NCBI GenBank assembly: GCA_958296015.1
Contig: CATQIH010000021.1
Span: forward strand, 1 to 64,000
DNA length: 64,000 nt
Direction: 5' to 3'
DNA from: Cyclobacteriaceae bacterium
GTDB taxonomy: Bacteria; Bacteroidota; Bacteroidia; Cytophagales; Cyclobacteriaceae
Positions 17,628 through 26,713 of the stretch are shown here, in pieces (the first letter of the stretch is position 1; every line of letters starts with the position of its first letter). Made by a program: the position numbers and the translations under genes. The notes beneath the pieces were generated by a model. The model made no database searches. It worked only from the letters and a program-made list of their open reading frames with translations, and had not been told where the DNA came from.

Positions 17628-19121
17628 ATGAAAAACTCTTATTTCCTATTTCCTATTACTAGGATAGTGTTGCTAAGCTCTCTGCTTATAGCCACTGCCT
17701 GTAAAGACTTCTTCGAAGAAGATCCAATTCTGGAAGAAGCACAACGCAATCGGGAATTAGCACTGAAGGCTACTCCACAAACCATCAATAATCAGCCTTA
17801 TGAAGTTCGCTTAGCATACACCTACCATCATCTGGACGTGTTGGGTAAGGCTGTGATGAGTTATGCGAATGATGAACGTTTTCGTGAAGTATTGTATCGT
17901 GAAGTAGAAAAAAAGCCATTTGGTGAAAGCACGGTGCTGTTACCTACGCTGTTTCAAGAAAGTATGAAAAACGGTGTTTCAATGCTGGAAAAGGAAAATA
18001 AATTTGTCAGTGCAGCGGATTTAGAGAAAGCTCAGAAAGCATTTTATGATGTTGATAGCATGGTTTACTATCCTCAGGTTTATATACCATATTATGAAGA
18101 AAGGAAACAAACTGGTGCTGCTTCCAGAAAGAGTGCTGCTAAAGCAAATAATCCACCGGTAGTAGTCATTTATGCAGAAGACGACATAGATAAGAAGGAA
18201 TACCCTGCCTATACGCTGAATGAAAAAGACAGTTTAGTGGAAGCTGGTTTTATGGTGGACGAAGCCTATGTGAAAGAAAACGAAGTTTGGGTGATTTCTA
18301 TGAGCGAAGATGTAGAAATGAAAACTAATATGGTACCAATAGAGTGTAGTGACAATCCCTACTTACCTGGATGTCCTACCCCTAGGCCCCCCAGTCCTCC
18401 TAAGCCTCCCAAACCTCCTGTACCTGGTCCTGCTCGTTATTGCACTTATGATGGTAACACTTCCTACGCCCTAAATGCGCCATACGGTATTTCTGTTCAT
18501 GTAAGTCAATTAAAACTTAAAAATGACAGAGATGGCTTCTTAGGTGGGAAGAGTGAAATTAAGATAAGCATGACTTCTATATGGGAAAGTGGATATAATA
18601 CTTTTACTAGCCGGTCGGATAGAAGCGAATGGTGGGAGGTAAGTTCTGGTAGCCTTTATGGCCAGCCATACCCAGAGTATCATTATAAAAAAACAGGGCT
18701 ATTGATAACTAATGTCTTTTTAAATCAAATTAATAAGGACCTCTATCCACATAAAACGATTGTACAAGATTGGGGTGGTTTAGTAGTGGCGTACAAACCG
18801 GGACAAGGACCTGGAGGATATGGATTTACTACAGATAAAGATACCAGACGAGATGCGGTTGTTTATTTGGTATATGATGATGATCCATGGCCAACCAGAG
18901 AGGAAAACTATACGAAAGGAGTAGGTACTTCAGGAAAGACCCTTTCTGGAAAAACAGGTTCTAATAGCTTTTTTTATCTTGTTTATAGATCAAGAGAGGC
19001 TCCCTTAGTAACAGGTTCATTCAACTGGTATCAAGGTTCTGATAATTATGCGTGTGGAGAAAGGGTAGATACCAATGATATTAAATTTCTGCTACTTACA
19101 GATATTGGTGATCCTTATTAA
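17628..19121 (+). CDS. Uncharacterised lipoprotein with proline-rich linker
   Basis: I do not recognise this family. The ATG chosen gives a clean signal peptide with a lipobox (LLIATAC) and a protein of 497 residues; an open frame extends 30 codons upstream but would bury the signal. The N-terminal half is helical and charged, with a motif VVIYAEDDIDKKEYPAYTLN. A linker of repeated Pro-Pro-Lys/Ser-Pro (about 245-263, CPTPRPPSPPKPPKPP) separates it from a Trp/Tyr/Gly-rich C-terminal domain (SEWWEVSSGSLYGQPYPEY, GSFNWYQGSDNYACG). It starts a three-gene run with two barrel-like proteins. Base composition is more AT-rich than in the dcw genes. Confidence 0.75.
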   Translation: MKNSYFLFPITRIVLLSSLLIATACKDFFEEDPILEEAQRNRELALKATPQTINNQPYEVRLAYTYHHLDVLGKAVMSYANDERFREVLYREVEKKPFGESTVLLPTLFQESMKNGVSMLEKENKFVSAADLEKAQKAFYDVDSMVYYPQVYIPYYEERKQTGAASRKSAAKANNPPVVVIYAEDDIDKKEYPAYTLNEKDSLVEAGFMVDEAYVKENEVWVISMSEDVEMKTNMVPIECSDNPYLPGCPTPRPPSPPKPPKPPVPGPARYCTYDGNTSYALNAPYGISVHVSQLKLKNDRDGFLGGKSEIKISMTSIWESGYNTFTSRSDRSEWWEVSSGSLYGQPYPEYHYKKTGLLITNVFLNQINKDLYPHKTIVQDWGGLVVAYKPGQGPGGYGFTTDKDTRRDAVVYLVYDDDPWPTREENYTKGVGTSGKTLSGKTGSNSFFYLVYRSREAPLVTGSFNWYQGSDNYACGERVDTNDIKFLLLTDIGDPY

Positions 19122-19187
19122 AACCATGTTTTATAATATGGTGCAGCTTGTAAAATAGCTGCACTACTTTTTTGCAAATCAAAGTAA

Positions 19188-19919
19188 ATGCTAATGTACA
19201 GTTTCACAACAAAAGTTTTTTCTCTATTAATTGTTTGGGTTATAACTTCAAATGTTAATGCCCAGGAAACAGAACAGATACGAAGAAAAGATTTAAGTCT
19301 CTATTACAGCTTTGCACACATCGGCCAGAATATCTCTTTAAACTACCACCATTCCATAGGTAGACATACCTTTGTAGGAGGGTTAAGGATGCGCCTACAA
19401 ACCAGGGTACATCATAATAATTCTGCATTTGATGGATGGGTGTTTTATAAAGAATATGGTTGCCAAAGATTGCGTGAGTTTATAGGAGGACATATGGGGC
19501 TTAATTTTGGTTATAGATACCAGCTATTTAAATCTCCTAGGGCTAATTCATATAATCCCTATCTTTTTTATTTATTTCAGCCAAACTTATCAATGAATGC
19601 TAGTTATGATAAAAAATTTAGTTGTCATACTACAAAGAGTGGTTCCCCTAATGCCGTATTTACCAGTGTAGGACCTTACTTTGTATTGGAAAATGTGCTT
19701 GGCGTGGGTATGCAACCTAAGATTTATAAAAGATGGGGCCTAGATGCTAGTGCAGGTATTACCTTTGCTTGGTTTGATCCTCAGGTGCCCCCTTCACCAA
19801 CTAATATAGATTATAGATTTTGGGAGCGTTCTCTGGCTATTCGGGTGGGGATTACCTACCAGATAGGAGGGTACGAAGAAAAGTCACCAGCGTTTTTAGA
19901 CAAGGGGCAGTTTAAGTAA
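19188..19919 (+). CDS. Putative outer-membrane beta-barrel protein
   Basis: A signal peptide (cleavage after NVNAQ, about residue 26) is followed by about 217 residues of alternating aromatic/polar segments (LSLYYSFAHIGQNISLNYH, LNFGYRYQLF, LAIRVGITYQIGG) typical of a small outer-membrane barrel. No specific family is recognised. It follows the lipoprotein gene by 66 bp and precedes another barrel-like gene by 27 bp, so the three may act together at the outer membrane. Function unknown. Confidence 0.72.
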   Translation: MLMYSFTTKVFSLLIVWVITSNVNAQETEQIRRKDLSLYYSFAHIGQNISLNYHHSIGRHTFVGGLRMRLQTRVHHNNSAFDGWVFYKEYGCQRLREFIGGHMGLNFGYRYQLFKSPRANSYNPYLFYLFQPNLSMNASYDKKFSCHTTKSGSPNAVFTSVGPYFVLENVLGVGMQPKIYKRWGLDASAGITFAWFDPQVPPSPTNIDYRFWERSLAIRVGITYQIGGYEEKSPAFLDKGQFK

Positions 19920-19946
19920 GATGGGTATATTTCCAACTGAAAGGCT

Positions 19947-20549
19947 TTGAAGAACGCACAAATTGCCATCCTGTTTTTTTACCTAGTAGGTTTACACTGC
20001 GTATATGGGCAAAGCTATGCAGGAAAAGCCAATATCAAAACTTCCCTGTTTCCTACCCTCCCTTATGCATTTACCAATGATTATTTTCTAAGCGTTCAAT
20101 ACGAAAGAGCTTTCAATGCACATCCAAGATGTACCTATACATTGCAGTTCTTTTACAGCAATTATTACCATGATATATATGACAACAGCCAGCAGGTAAG
20201 TGCTAGTCAGGTACTGTCCTGGACCATAAAGTTAGGGCCTCGCTATTACTTTCGCAAAGCTACTCGCAAGGACTATGCCTATCGCGGCTTTTTTATGGGC
20301 ATTGCTCCCTTGTATAGTCAGCAATTTTTATGGGATGGTCTTGAAGAAAGACACAATGTTGGCCTGGATGCTATGATAGGGTATCAGCGCACTATCAAGC
20401 GATTTACTATTGAGATCAATGGCTCATGGGGTTATAGCCGAAGCTGGTATAAATTCAATGTTTCTCCATCAGCCATTCCTCTAAAACGGGAAGGCGTAAA
20501 ATACATAGATCAGATGTGGACACAAATCAACATAGGTTACTTGTTTTAA
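19947..20549 (+). CDS. Putative outer-membrane beta-barrel protein
   Basis: A 200-residue protein with a signal peptide ending at VYGQ (about residue 22) and alternating amphipathic strands (FLSVQYERAFNAHPRC, LGPRYYFRKATRK). It ends INIGYLF, a C-terminal aromatic residue as in proteins assembled by the BAM complex. The start is TTG; no ATG gives a signal peptide. General resemblance to small barrels of the DUF3575 kind is only an impression. Third gene of the lipoprotein/barrel group. Confidence 0.7.
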   Translation: MKNAQIAILFFYLVGLHCVYGQSYAGKANIKTSLFPTLPYAFTNDYFLSVQYERAFNAHPRCTYTLQFFYSNYYHDIYDNSQQVSASQVLSWTIKLGPRYYFRKATRKDYAYRGFFMGIAPLYSQQFLWDGLEERHNVGLDAMIGYQRTIKRFTIEINGSWGYSRSWYKFNVSPSAIPLKREGVKYIDQMWTQINIGYLF

Positions 20550-20626
20550 ATCCCTGCAAAACACATAAGCAAACATCATATCCTCCTTCATGTTATGCTT
20601 AAAACTATAACCAATAACCTCTACCA

Positions 20627-21934
20627 ATGCCTACTAACAAAGTTGCCATATACTGGTTTAGGCGCGACCTGCGATTTGAAGACAATACGGGCCTATACCA
20701 TGCTCTGAAGGGAGACACGCCGGTGCTGCCGCTGTTTATATTTGATACCAACATCCTGGATGATCTGGAAGAAAAGCATGATGCCAGGGTCATGTTTCTG
20801 CATGATACCCTCAGTGCCATGCACCAAAAGCTTCAGCAGAAAGACAGCTCGATGCTGATCAGGCATGGAGTACCTGAAAAAGTATGGCAGGAAATTCTAC
20901 AGGAATACGATGTGGCGGCTGTCTATACCAACCACGATTACGAGCCGTATGCCAAAAAGCGCGACGAGAATACTCGAAAGCTGCTGGAGAAAGCGGACAT
21001 CCCTTTTCATACTTACAAAGACCAGGTCATTTTTGAGAAAGACGAGATACTTACCAAGTCAGGTACGGGTTACAAGAAGTTTACCCCTTACAAACGGGCA
21101 TGGCTTGGCCAGCTCAAAGACGAGATGCTGGAATCGTATCCTGCTGCCCTTTCTTTTTCCAACTGGTACACTACCAAACCGCTGCCTATGCCCTCCCTTC
21201 AGGAGCTGGGTTTTGAGCGTGCCGACATTGAAATTCCGCCCAACCACATCGATGACGAAGTGATTCGCCATTACCAGAAGAAGCGCGACTATCCGGCACA
21301 GGACGGCACCACGCGGCTGGGCGTGCACTTGCGACATGGCACGCTCAGCATCCGCGAGTTGGCCCGCAAAGCCAAAGAGATTAACGACACCTACCTGAAC
21401 GAACTGATCTGGCGGGAGTTTTATATGCAGGTACTCTACCACAATCCGCAGGTAGTGGATACCTCCTTTAAGCCAAAATATGATAAGATTCCGTGGCGCA
21501 ACAACGAAGAAGATTTCCGCCGCTGGTGTGAAGGCACGACGGGCTTCCCCATCGTAGATGCAGGTATGCGCGAACTCAACAAGAACGGCTACATGCACAA
21601 CCGGGTGCGGATGATCACCGCCAGCTTCCTCACCAAACACCTGTTGGTAGACTGGCGCTGGGGCGAAGCGTATTTTGCTGAAAAGCTGCTGGACTATGAG
21701 CTGGCCAACAACAACGGTGGCTGGCAATGGGCTGCGGGAAGCGGCGTGGATGCCCAACCCTATTTCCGCATCTTCAACCCACATTCGCAAACCAAAAAGT
21801 TTGATAACACCGAAGACTATATCAAGAAATGGGTACCTGAATACGGCACCGACCAGTATCCCGAACCTATGGTAAACCACAAAGAAGCCCGCGACCGGGC
21901 CATCAGCGTGTACAAAGAGGCTTTGAATACGTAG
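20627..21934 (+). CDS. phr: Deoxyribodipyrimidine photolyase (cryptochrome/photolyase family)
   Basis: FAD-dependent enzyme (435 aa) that splits UV-induced pyrimidine dimers using blue light. The N-terminal Rossmann-like antenna domain starts with IYWFRRDLRFEDNTGL. The C-terminal FAD/DNA-binding domain shows ELIWREFYMQVLYHNP, GTTGFPIVDAGMRELN, MHNRVRMITASFLTKHLL and NNNGGWQWAAGSGVDAQPY, the hallmark of class I CPD photolyases. Intact. Notable because the nucleotide-excision gene uvrB in this window appears broken. Confidence 0.93.
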   Translation: MPTNKVAIYWFRRDLRFEDNTGLYHALKGDTPVLPLFIFDTNILDDLEEKHDARVMFLHDTLSAMHQKLQQKDSSMLIRHGVPEKVWQEILQEYDVAAVYTNHDYEPYAKKRDENTRKLLEKADIPFHTYKDQVIFEKDEILTKSGTGYKKFTPYKRAWLGQLKDEMLESYPAALSFSNWYTTKPLPMPSLQELGFERADIEIPPNHIDDEVIRHYQKKRDYPAQDGTTRLGVHLRHGTLSIRELARKAKEINDTYLNELIWREFYMQVLYHNPQVVDTSFKPKYDKIPWRNNEEDFRRWCEGTTGFPIVDAGMRELNKNGYMHNRVRMITASFLTKHLLVDWRWGEAYFAEKLLDYELANNNGGWQWAAGSGVDAQPYFRIFNPHSQTKKFDNTEDYIKKWVPEYGTDQYPEPMVNHKEARDRAISVYKEALNT

Positions 21935-22068
21935 CGAATATTATCTATTGTTTTTCAATTCCATTGCCTTTTGTCCCACAAGCCATTTTGAAGGTGCTTA
22001 GATTTAGTTCTCTTTTCAGAGGCAAAAGTAAAGTGGTATCCTCATATTTGAATAAATACCTAAAAACT

Positions 22069-23118
22069 ATGTTCCGATCGATTGAAATCTGTGCCGGTGC
22101 TGGTGGTCAGGCATTAGGCTTGGAAAAAGCTGGGTCTGAACACCTGGCACTGATAGAGATAGACAAAGATGCCTGTGAAACTCTAAAGAGAAATCGCCCG
22201 ACCTGGAATGTTGTACATGGTAGCGTAAAAGAATTTACGGCAAGCCATTACAAAGACATAGATTTGTTAGCTGGTGGCGTGCCTTGCCCACCATTTTCAG
22301 CAGCAGGAAAACAGCTAGGAGAAGGAGATGACAGGGATTTGTTTCCTGAAGCTTTAAGACTTATAGAAGAATGCCACCCAAAAGCAGTGATGCTCGAAAA
22401 TGTCAAAGGTATATTATCTAAAAAACTTGATAGCTACAGAAGATCAATCCTACATCAACTTAGAGATATGGGGTATTTTTGTGATTGGAAGCTTGTCAAC
22501 TCATCAGATTATGGCGTTCCTCAACTTAGGCCACGTGCCATTTTAGTGGCTCTGAAAAGCGAGTATGAGGAGTATTTCAATTGGCCAAAGCAGTCAGGAC
22601 ATGTAACCGCCGTGGGGGAAACGCTATTTGAGGAAATGTCATCTGCGGGATGGAATGCCAGAGAATGGAAAGTAATGGCAAGCAAAATTGCGCCTACGCT
22701 AGTGGGAGGCTCCAAAAAACATGGCGGAGCAGATTTGGGTCCAACCAGAGCTAAGATGGCCTGGAAAGAATTAGGTGTAGATGGCAAGGGATTAGCGGAC
22801 TTGCCACCAGCAGAAAGCTTTGAAGGGATGCCGAGGCTAACGGTGAAAATGGCAGCTTTGTTTCAAGGTTTTCCTGAAGATTGGATGATTACTGGAAAAA
22901 AAACATCTGCCTACAGACAAGTAGGTAATGCTTTTCCTCCGCCCGTAGCAGAAAAGATAGGTGTTCAAATCATTAAAGCTTTGTTAAAGGAAAACCAGAT
23001 TGCATATAGGTCATATTATAGACAAATCTCAGGGAGGTGCAGACGATGCCTCAAATTTGAGAACGATTTGCTCTGTATGCAACGAAGGTGCTTCCAACTT
23101 AACCTTACCCAGACCTGA
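22069..23118 (+). CDS. C5-cytosine DNA methyltransferase, solitary, with frame-shifted tail
   Basis: Type II-like modification enzyme. Motifs in order: ICAGAGGQALGLE (I, SAM binding), GGVPCPPFSAAGKQ (IV, catalytic Cys), MLENVKG (VI), QLRPRAILVAL (VIII region), a variable target-recognition part (APTLVGGSKKHGG) and RQVGNAFPPPVAEKIG (X). All catalytic motifs are intact. I start at the ATG giving MFRSIEICAGAG; the open frame further upstream is unlikely. From about residue 309 the protein tail is an out-of-frame reading of an HNH nuclease gene, so its natural end has probably been replaced. Sequence specificity cannot be told. Confidence 0.87.
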   Translation: MFRSIEICAGAGGQALGLEKAGSEHLALIEIDKDACETLKRNRPTWNVVHGSVKEFTASHYKDIDLLAGGVPCPPFSAAGKQLGEGDDRDLFPEALRLIEECHPKAVMLENVKGILSKKLDSYRRSILHQLRDMGYFCDWKLVNSSDYGVPQLRPRAILVALKSEYEEYFNWPKQSGHVTAVGETLFEEMSSAGWNAREWKVMASKIAPTLVGGSKKHGGADLGPTRAKMAWKELGVDGKGLADLPPAESFEGMPRLTVKMAALFQGFPEDWMITGKKTSAYRQVGNAFPPPVAEKIGVQIIKALLKENQIAYRSYYRQISGRCRRCLKFENDLLCMQRRCFQLNLTQT

Positions 23119-23239
23119 TCATTTAAAGCTCCTGGCACAAATAAGAAGGGGTACGGTAAGCTCACAACTGGAAGTTTTGCAATGGCTGATCAAGAAATTT
23201 CCGAAGCAGGCTAAAATATACATGGAAGATGATGCCTGA
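23000..23239 (+). pseudogene. Stump of an HNH endonuclease overlapping the methyltransferase
   Basis: In the +1 frame relative to the methyltransferase, 79 codons from TTG encode LHIGHIIDKSQGGADDASNL followed by RTICSVCNEGASN: the His, Asn and Cys-x-x-Cys-Asn core of an HNH nuclease. The frame is closed by TAA at 22985-22987, so the N-terminal part, including the first zinc Cys pair and any DNA-recognition domain, is missing. It is probably the relic of the cognate restriction enzyme, fused to the methyltransferase gene by a deletion. It overlaps the methyltransferase ORF by 119 bases. Confidence 0.65.
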
Positions 23240-23587
23240 AAACATTACTGATTTCCCTGTAGCAACTTCTCCAGGCTAGCAGCCCCCTGTTTTTGTGGGT
23301 CTTGTGACCATAGCCGTCAGACTAAGACGTTGGCGGTAATTTTATGAGATGTAATGTTGCACAATTGATATTAATATAGGAGAATTTTTAGAAGATAAAG
23401 TCAAGGTGCCGGATAATCTTCGGTTATTTTTTCAAGATGACATGGTTAAAAGGCTGACTTATGAGAGCAAATTTATTGATCGTAGCACATCTGAACTCAC
23501 TGTCTGGATGTTCTTGCAGTTGCACCTGATGGCTTCGTTATAAAACCGGCACCAATGTATTGATCATAGGTCATACAGCAGGATCAG
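23240..23587. other. Gene-poor stretch with an orphan open frame
   Basis: About 350 bases with no recognised gene. A frame at 23364-23543 (plus) is open for about 59 codons and reads IDINIGEFLEDKVKVPDN then RLFFQDDMVKRLTYESKF. It lacks a start near its beginning and looks like the tail of a decayed gene rather than a working one. No family is recognised. Together with the truncated HNH gene it marks this as a site of gene loss. Confidence 0.35.
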
Positions 23588-24109
23588 TTAAAACCCCCGG
23601 TCTAGCTGCATACGCCTGCTTTGCATGATGGCACCTGCACCCTTGATGGCAGCCTGTGCGGTTTTGCTTACCTTTGCTATCTGATCATCGCTGGCATTTC
23701 TTACTTTGGTAATTTCGTCATCTATCTTTTTCTTGTAGACCCTTAGCTGTTGTATGTTGCCTTCTACCGTGCTGTTGTCAGCATCGTTCTGCGGTGTATT
23801 TTCCATTTCTTCCATACGGTCCTCTATCAACTCCTTTTGTTTATTCAGAGTAGCCAGCAGCGTTTTCTTGTCCAGGTTCTCGTACCCTTCTCCGTTTAGT
23901 TCCAGGGGTTGGTTATCCTCAAGGTTGGTATTGTTCTGCACTTTCTCTTCTGGATACATGGCTTCGTTTTCGTCGTAGTCGGCTGTTTTGCTCGCTGCAT
24001 CTTTGTTCTCTTTATAATTGCCGCTGCCACCGCATTGAGAAAAAATCAGGGCCACAGCCACCAAACCTGCGGATAAATAAGTGCTGCTAAAAAGTGATAT
24101 GGGTTTCAT
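23588..24109 (-). CDS. Small lipoprotein with helical C-terminal half
   Basis: Unrecognised 173-residue lipoprotein: a signal peptide ending in lipobox FSQC followed by GGSGN, a charged low-complexity linker (KTADYDENEAMYPEEKVQNN), then a helical section (about 85-160) with heptad-like patterns (LATLNKQKELIEDRMEEME) suggesting a coiled coil. It could lie at the outer membrane facing the periplasm. Transcribed away from the following plus-strand gene. Confidence 0.7.
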   Translation of the reverse strand: MKPISLFSSTYLSAGLVAVALIFSQCGGSGNYKENKDAASKTADYDENEAMYPEEKVQNNTNLEDNQPLELNGEGYENLDKKTLLATLNKQKELIEDRMEEMENTPQNDADNSTVEGNIQQLRVYKKKIDDEITKVRNASDDQIAKVSKTAQAAIKGAGAIMQSRRMQLDRGF

Positions 24110-24223
24110 TGTATATATTTACGTTGTATTTTATCATCTTAACCTTTGACAGACCCTGAGTGTTTGATATAAATATCCACAATTGGGTTGAATTTTGTTG
24201 CAACATTAAACTAACATGCCTTT

Positions 24224-24778
24224 ATGAAAGCACTTTTGCTTTGCTCTACAATATTACTAACAGTTACCGGTTTTTACCAGCACAAAGATAAGTATGTGAA
24301 GACGGAAGTGGCCGAAGGGATCACCCTACAGCTTCCCGAATCATTTACCGCCATGACCGAAAGCCTGCTAAGCCAGAAATACCTGTCGGGACGCAGACCG
24401 CTAGCCGCCTATACCAGTCCAGACCAGCAGGCAGATTTGGCGGTGAATACCTCTAACGCACGCTGGCAGGCAGATGACCTGCCAATGCTACAGAACTTTT
24501 ATAAGGCCAATATCGAGTCGTTGTACGATGAGGTGAAATTTCTGAAGGAAGGCATTGAGAAGATCAATGGAAAGGACTTTGTATTGTTTGCCTTCGTTTC
24601 GCTGGTGCTGCCGGAAGAAGGTACGCTGACCATGCAGCAGCCTGTCAGAAAGTATACGTACATCGCTTACACAATACACAAGGGCAAAACCTACGTCTTC
24701 AACTTCACAGCCCCTGCACAGCAACAAGCGCAATGGCAGGTAACAGCCGAAACAATCGTCAACAGCATAAAACTATAA
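24224..24778 (+). CDS. Uncharacterised exported protein
   Basis: A 184-residue protein with a short hydrophobic N-terminus (about residues 2-16) that may be a signal peptide or anchor. The rest (ITLQLPESFTAMTESLLSQ, YTIHKGKTYVFNFTAPAQQQ, TAETIVNSIKL) resembles the compact alpha/beta fold of DcrB/PsbP-like periplasmic proteins by its ending pattern, but this is only a visual impression. It sits 13 bp before tadA and may share its transcript. Confidence 0.65.
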   Translation: MKALLLCSTILLTVTGFYQHKDKYVKTEVAEGITLQLPESFTAMTESLLSQKYLSGRRPLAAYTSPDQQADLAVNTSNARWQADDLPMLQNFYKANIESLYDEVKFLKEGIEKINGKDFVLFAFVSLVLPEEGTLTMQQPVRKYTYIAYTIHKGKTYVFNFTAPAQQQAQWQVTAETIVNSIKL

Positions 24779-24791
24779 TAATCTGCCTGCT

Positions 24792-25247
24792 ATGCCATCT
24801 TCTGATGATTTAACAGCTCACGAACGGTTTATGCACATGGCTTTGCAGCAGGCACAGTATGCCATGCAGGAGGGTGAGGTGCCTGTGGGTGCTGTGGTGG
24901 TGGCAGGCACGCGTGTGGTAGCCAAAGCCTACAACCAGACAGAAAGGCTACAGGACCCTACTGCTCATGCCGAGATGCTGGCGATCACTGCTGCCTTCAA
25001 CTACCTGGGAGCTAAATACCTACCCGACTGTACGCTGTATGTGACGCTGGAACCCTGCCTGATGTGTGCAGGTGCCTTGTACTGGGGACAAATGGGCGGA
25101 CTGGTCTATGGCGCACAAGACGCACGCAAGGGGTTTACCACCTACGGCATATCGCCTCTGCATCCCAAAACCACTGTGCATCATGGCATACTGGCTGAAC
25201 AGTCGCAGGCCATGTTGCAGGCTTTTTTTCGGAATTTGAGAAGGTAG
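24792..25247 (+). CDS. tadA: tRNA adenosine(34) deaminase TadA
   Basis: Zinc-dependent deaminase (151 aa) converting the wobble A34 of tRNA-Arg(ACG) to inosine. The catalytic HAEM motif is His59-Ala-Glu61, and PCLMC supplies Cys89 and Cys92 for zinc. The N-terminal MALQQAQYAMQEGEVPVGAV is typical of TadA. A guanine or cytosine deaminase paralogue is a less likely alternative. It converges on fabF with a palindromic spacer between. Confidence 0.9.
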   Translation: MPSSDDLTAHERFMHMALQQAQYAMQEGEVPVGAVVVAGTRVVAKAYNQTERLQDPTAHAEMLAITAAFNYLGAKYLPDCTLYVTLEPCLMCAGALYWGQMGGLVYGAQDARKGFTTYGISPLHPKTTVHHGILAEQSQAMLQAFFRNLRR

Positions 25248-25252
25248 AAGAT

Positions 25253-25301
25253 CGGGAGTCGGAAAACAGGAAACCGAAGTCAGGGCCTGTCTTCAGACTC
25301 C
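25253..25301. terminator. Nested inverted repeats between convergent tadA and fabF
   Basis: Outer arms GGAGTC (25255-25260) and GACTCC (25296-25301) enclose an inner near-palindrome GAAGTCAGG/CCTGTCTTC (25276-25294). The position between convergent stops supports a terminator role, but there is no long T-run, so efficiency is uncertain. The purine-rich wording (GGAAACCGAAGTC) recurs in other intergenic gaps here. Confidence 0.4.
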
Positions 25302-25319
25302 TATTTCCCGTTCTCCTTC

Positions 25320-26564
25320 TTACTCTATTTGCTTGAAGACGACGATGCCATTATGACCGCCGAAACCAAAGGTGTTGCTCATGGCCACTTTCACAGGCTT
25401 TTCCAGGGCATCTTTCAGCACGATCTGTAGTCCTTTAGGAATCTCTGGATCAATGGTTTCCGTATTGATAGTGGGGGTAATGACACCATGTGTAATGGCT
25501 TTGACGCAGGCGATAGCTTCTATGGCACCGGCAGCACCCAGCAGGTGGCCCGTCATAGACTTGGTAGCACTGATGTGCAGGTGCTGGGGAGCGTTACCAA
25601 ATAGTTTGGTCACTGCTTTTGCTTCGCTGATGTCGCCTACGGGGGTAGAGGTAGAATGTGTGTTCAGATAATCTACCTCTGTAAGGTTCAGACCGGCATC
25701 ATCCAGTGCCCGCTTCATGCCTTCATAAGCACCCAGTCCTTCCGGGTGTGTGGCGGTCATGTGGTAGGCGTCGGCAGTCATGGCAGCACCGGCCACTTCC
25801 GCATAGATTTTTGCGCCTCTAGCTTTGGCGTGCTCATATTCTTCCAGGATCAGCGTGGCGGCACCTTCACCCATTACAAAGCCATCGCGGTTTACATCAT
25901 ACGGACGGGAGGCTGTGGCCGGGCTGTCGTTTCGTGACGACATGGCTTTGAGGGCACTGAAGCCTCCCATCGATGCCTGCGTGATGGGTGCTTCCGATCC
26001 ACCGGTGATAATGACTTTGGCTTTGCCCCACCGGATGTAGTTGAGCGCGTCCATGATGGCTGTGTTGGCCGTAGCGCACGCGGTAACCGTAGCATAGTTG
26101 ATACCCATGCAGCCATAGCGCATAGAGATCAGTCCGGGAGCCATGTTGATGATGAGCTTGGGAATAAAGAAAGGATTAAAGCGCGGGTTGAAGTCATTTT
26201 GCACATACTCCTTTACTTGGTCTTCAAAGATGCCCATACCACCCTGGCCCGATCCCCAGATCACACCAACATCAAAAGGGTCCATTTTCTCAAACTCCAA
26301 TCCGGCATCTTTTACAGCTTCTTCCGTAGAGATGAGGGCATATTGGGTAAAAGGATCGGTACGGCGTATTTCGTTTTTGTTCAGATACCGTGTAGCATCA
26401 AAATCCTTAAGCTCACAGGCAAACTGTGTGCGAAATTTAGAAGCATTAAAATAGCTGATGGATGCGGCACCGCTCACGCCATGCGACAAATTCTCCCAGA
26501 AGGTATTAAGGTCATTGCCAATGGGAGTCAATGCTCCCATACCTGTAATTACAACTCGTTTCAT
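25320..26564 (-). CDS. fabF: Beta-ketoacyl-ACP synthase II (FabF)
   Basis: Condensing enzyme of type II fatty acid synthesis (414 aa): condenses malonyl-ACP with acyl-ACP, in the cytoplasm. The thiolase-fold triad is visible: nucleophile Cys163 in VTACATANTAIMDAL, His in NTHSTSTPVGD and His in KSMTGHLLGAAGAIEA. The N-terminal RVVITGMGALTPIGN is standard. No acpP or other fab gene is adjacent, so this may be a second copy or a stand-alone locus. A good Bacteroidota-type promoter lies just upstream. Confidence 0.93.
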   Translation of the reverse strand: MKRVVITGMGALTPIGNDLNTFWENLSHGVSGAASISYFNASKFRTQFACELKDFDATRYLNKNEIRRTDPFTQYALISTEEAVKDAGLEFEKMDPFDVGVIWGSGQGGMGIFEDQVKEYVQNDFNPRFNPFFIPKLIINMAPGLISMRYGCMGINYATVTACATANTAIMDALNYIRWGKAKVIITGGSEAPITQASMGGFSALKAMSSRNDSPATASRPYDVNRDGFVMGEGAATLILEEYEHAKARGAKIYAEVAGAAMTADAYHMTATHPEGLGAYEGMKRALDDAGLNLTEVDYLNTHSTSTPVGDISEAKAVTKLFGNAPQHLHISATKSMTGHLLGAAGAIEAIACVKAITHGVITPTINTETIDPEIPKGLQIVLKDALEKPVKVAMSNTFGFGGHNGIVVFKQIE

Positions 26565-26580
26565 TAAAATTTTTTTTCAG

Positions 26581-26613
26581 CAAAACTACTCACTAACAAG
26601 GCAGTTATCCAAA
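26581..26613 (-). promoter_or_regulatory. Bacteroidota-type promoter upstream of fabF
   Basis: On the minus strand, TTTG (26613-26610) is followed after 21 bases by TAGTTTTG (26588-26581). This matches the -33 TTTG and -7 TAnnTTTG elements of the primary sigma factor in Bacteroidota at an accepted spacing. The predicted start site would give a short leader before the fabF ATG at 26564. Confidence 0.65.
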
Positions 26614-26713
26614 ATGAATCTGCACAATATTAGGGTTTGCTATTGTTATGATAATAATAAAAGAAGCACAGTGGGTTGCAGTATTTTTGAATCTACAGAA
26701 ATAGCAGTTACTC

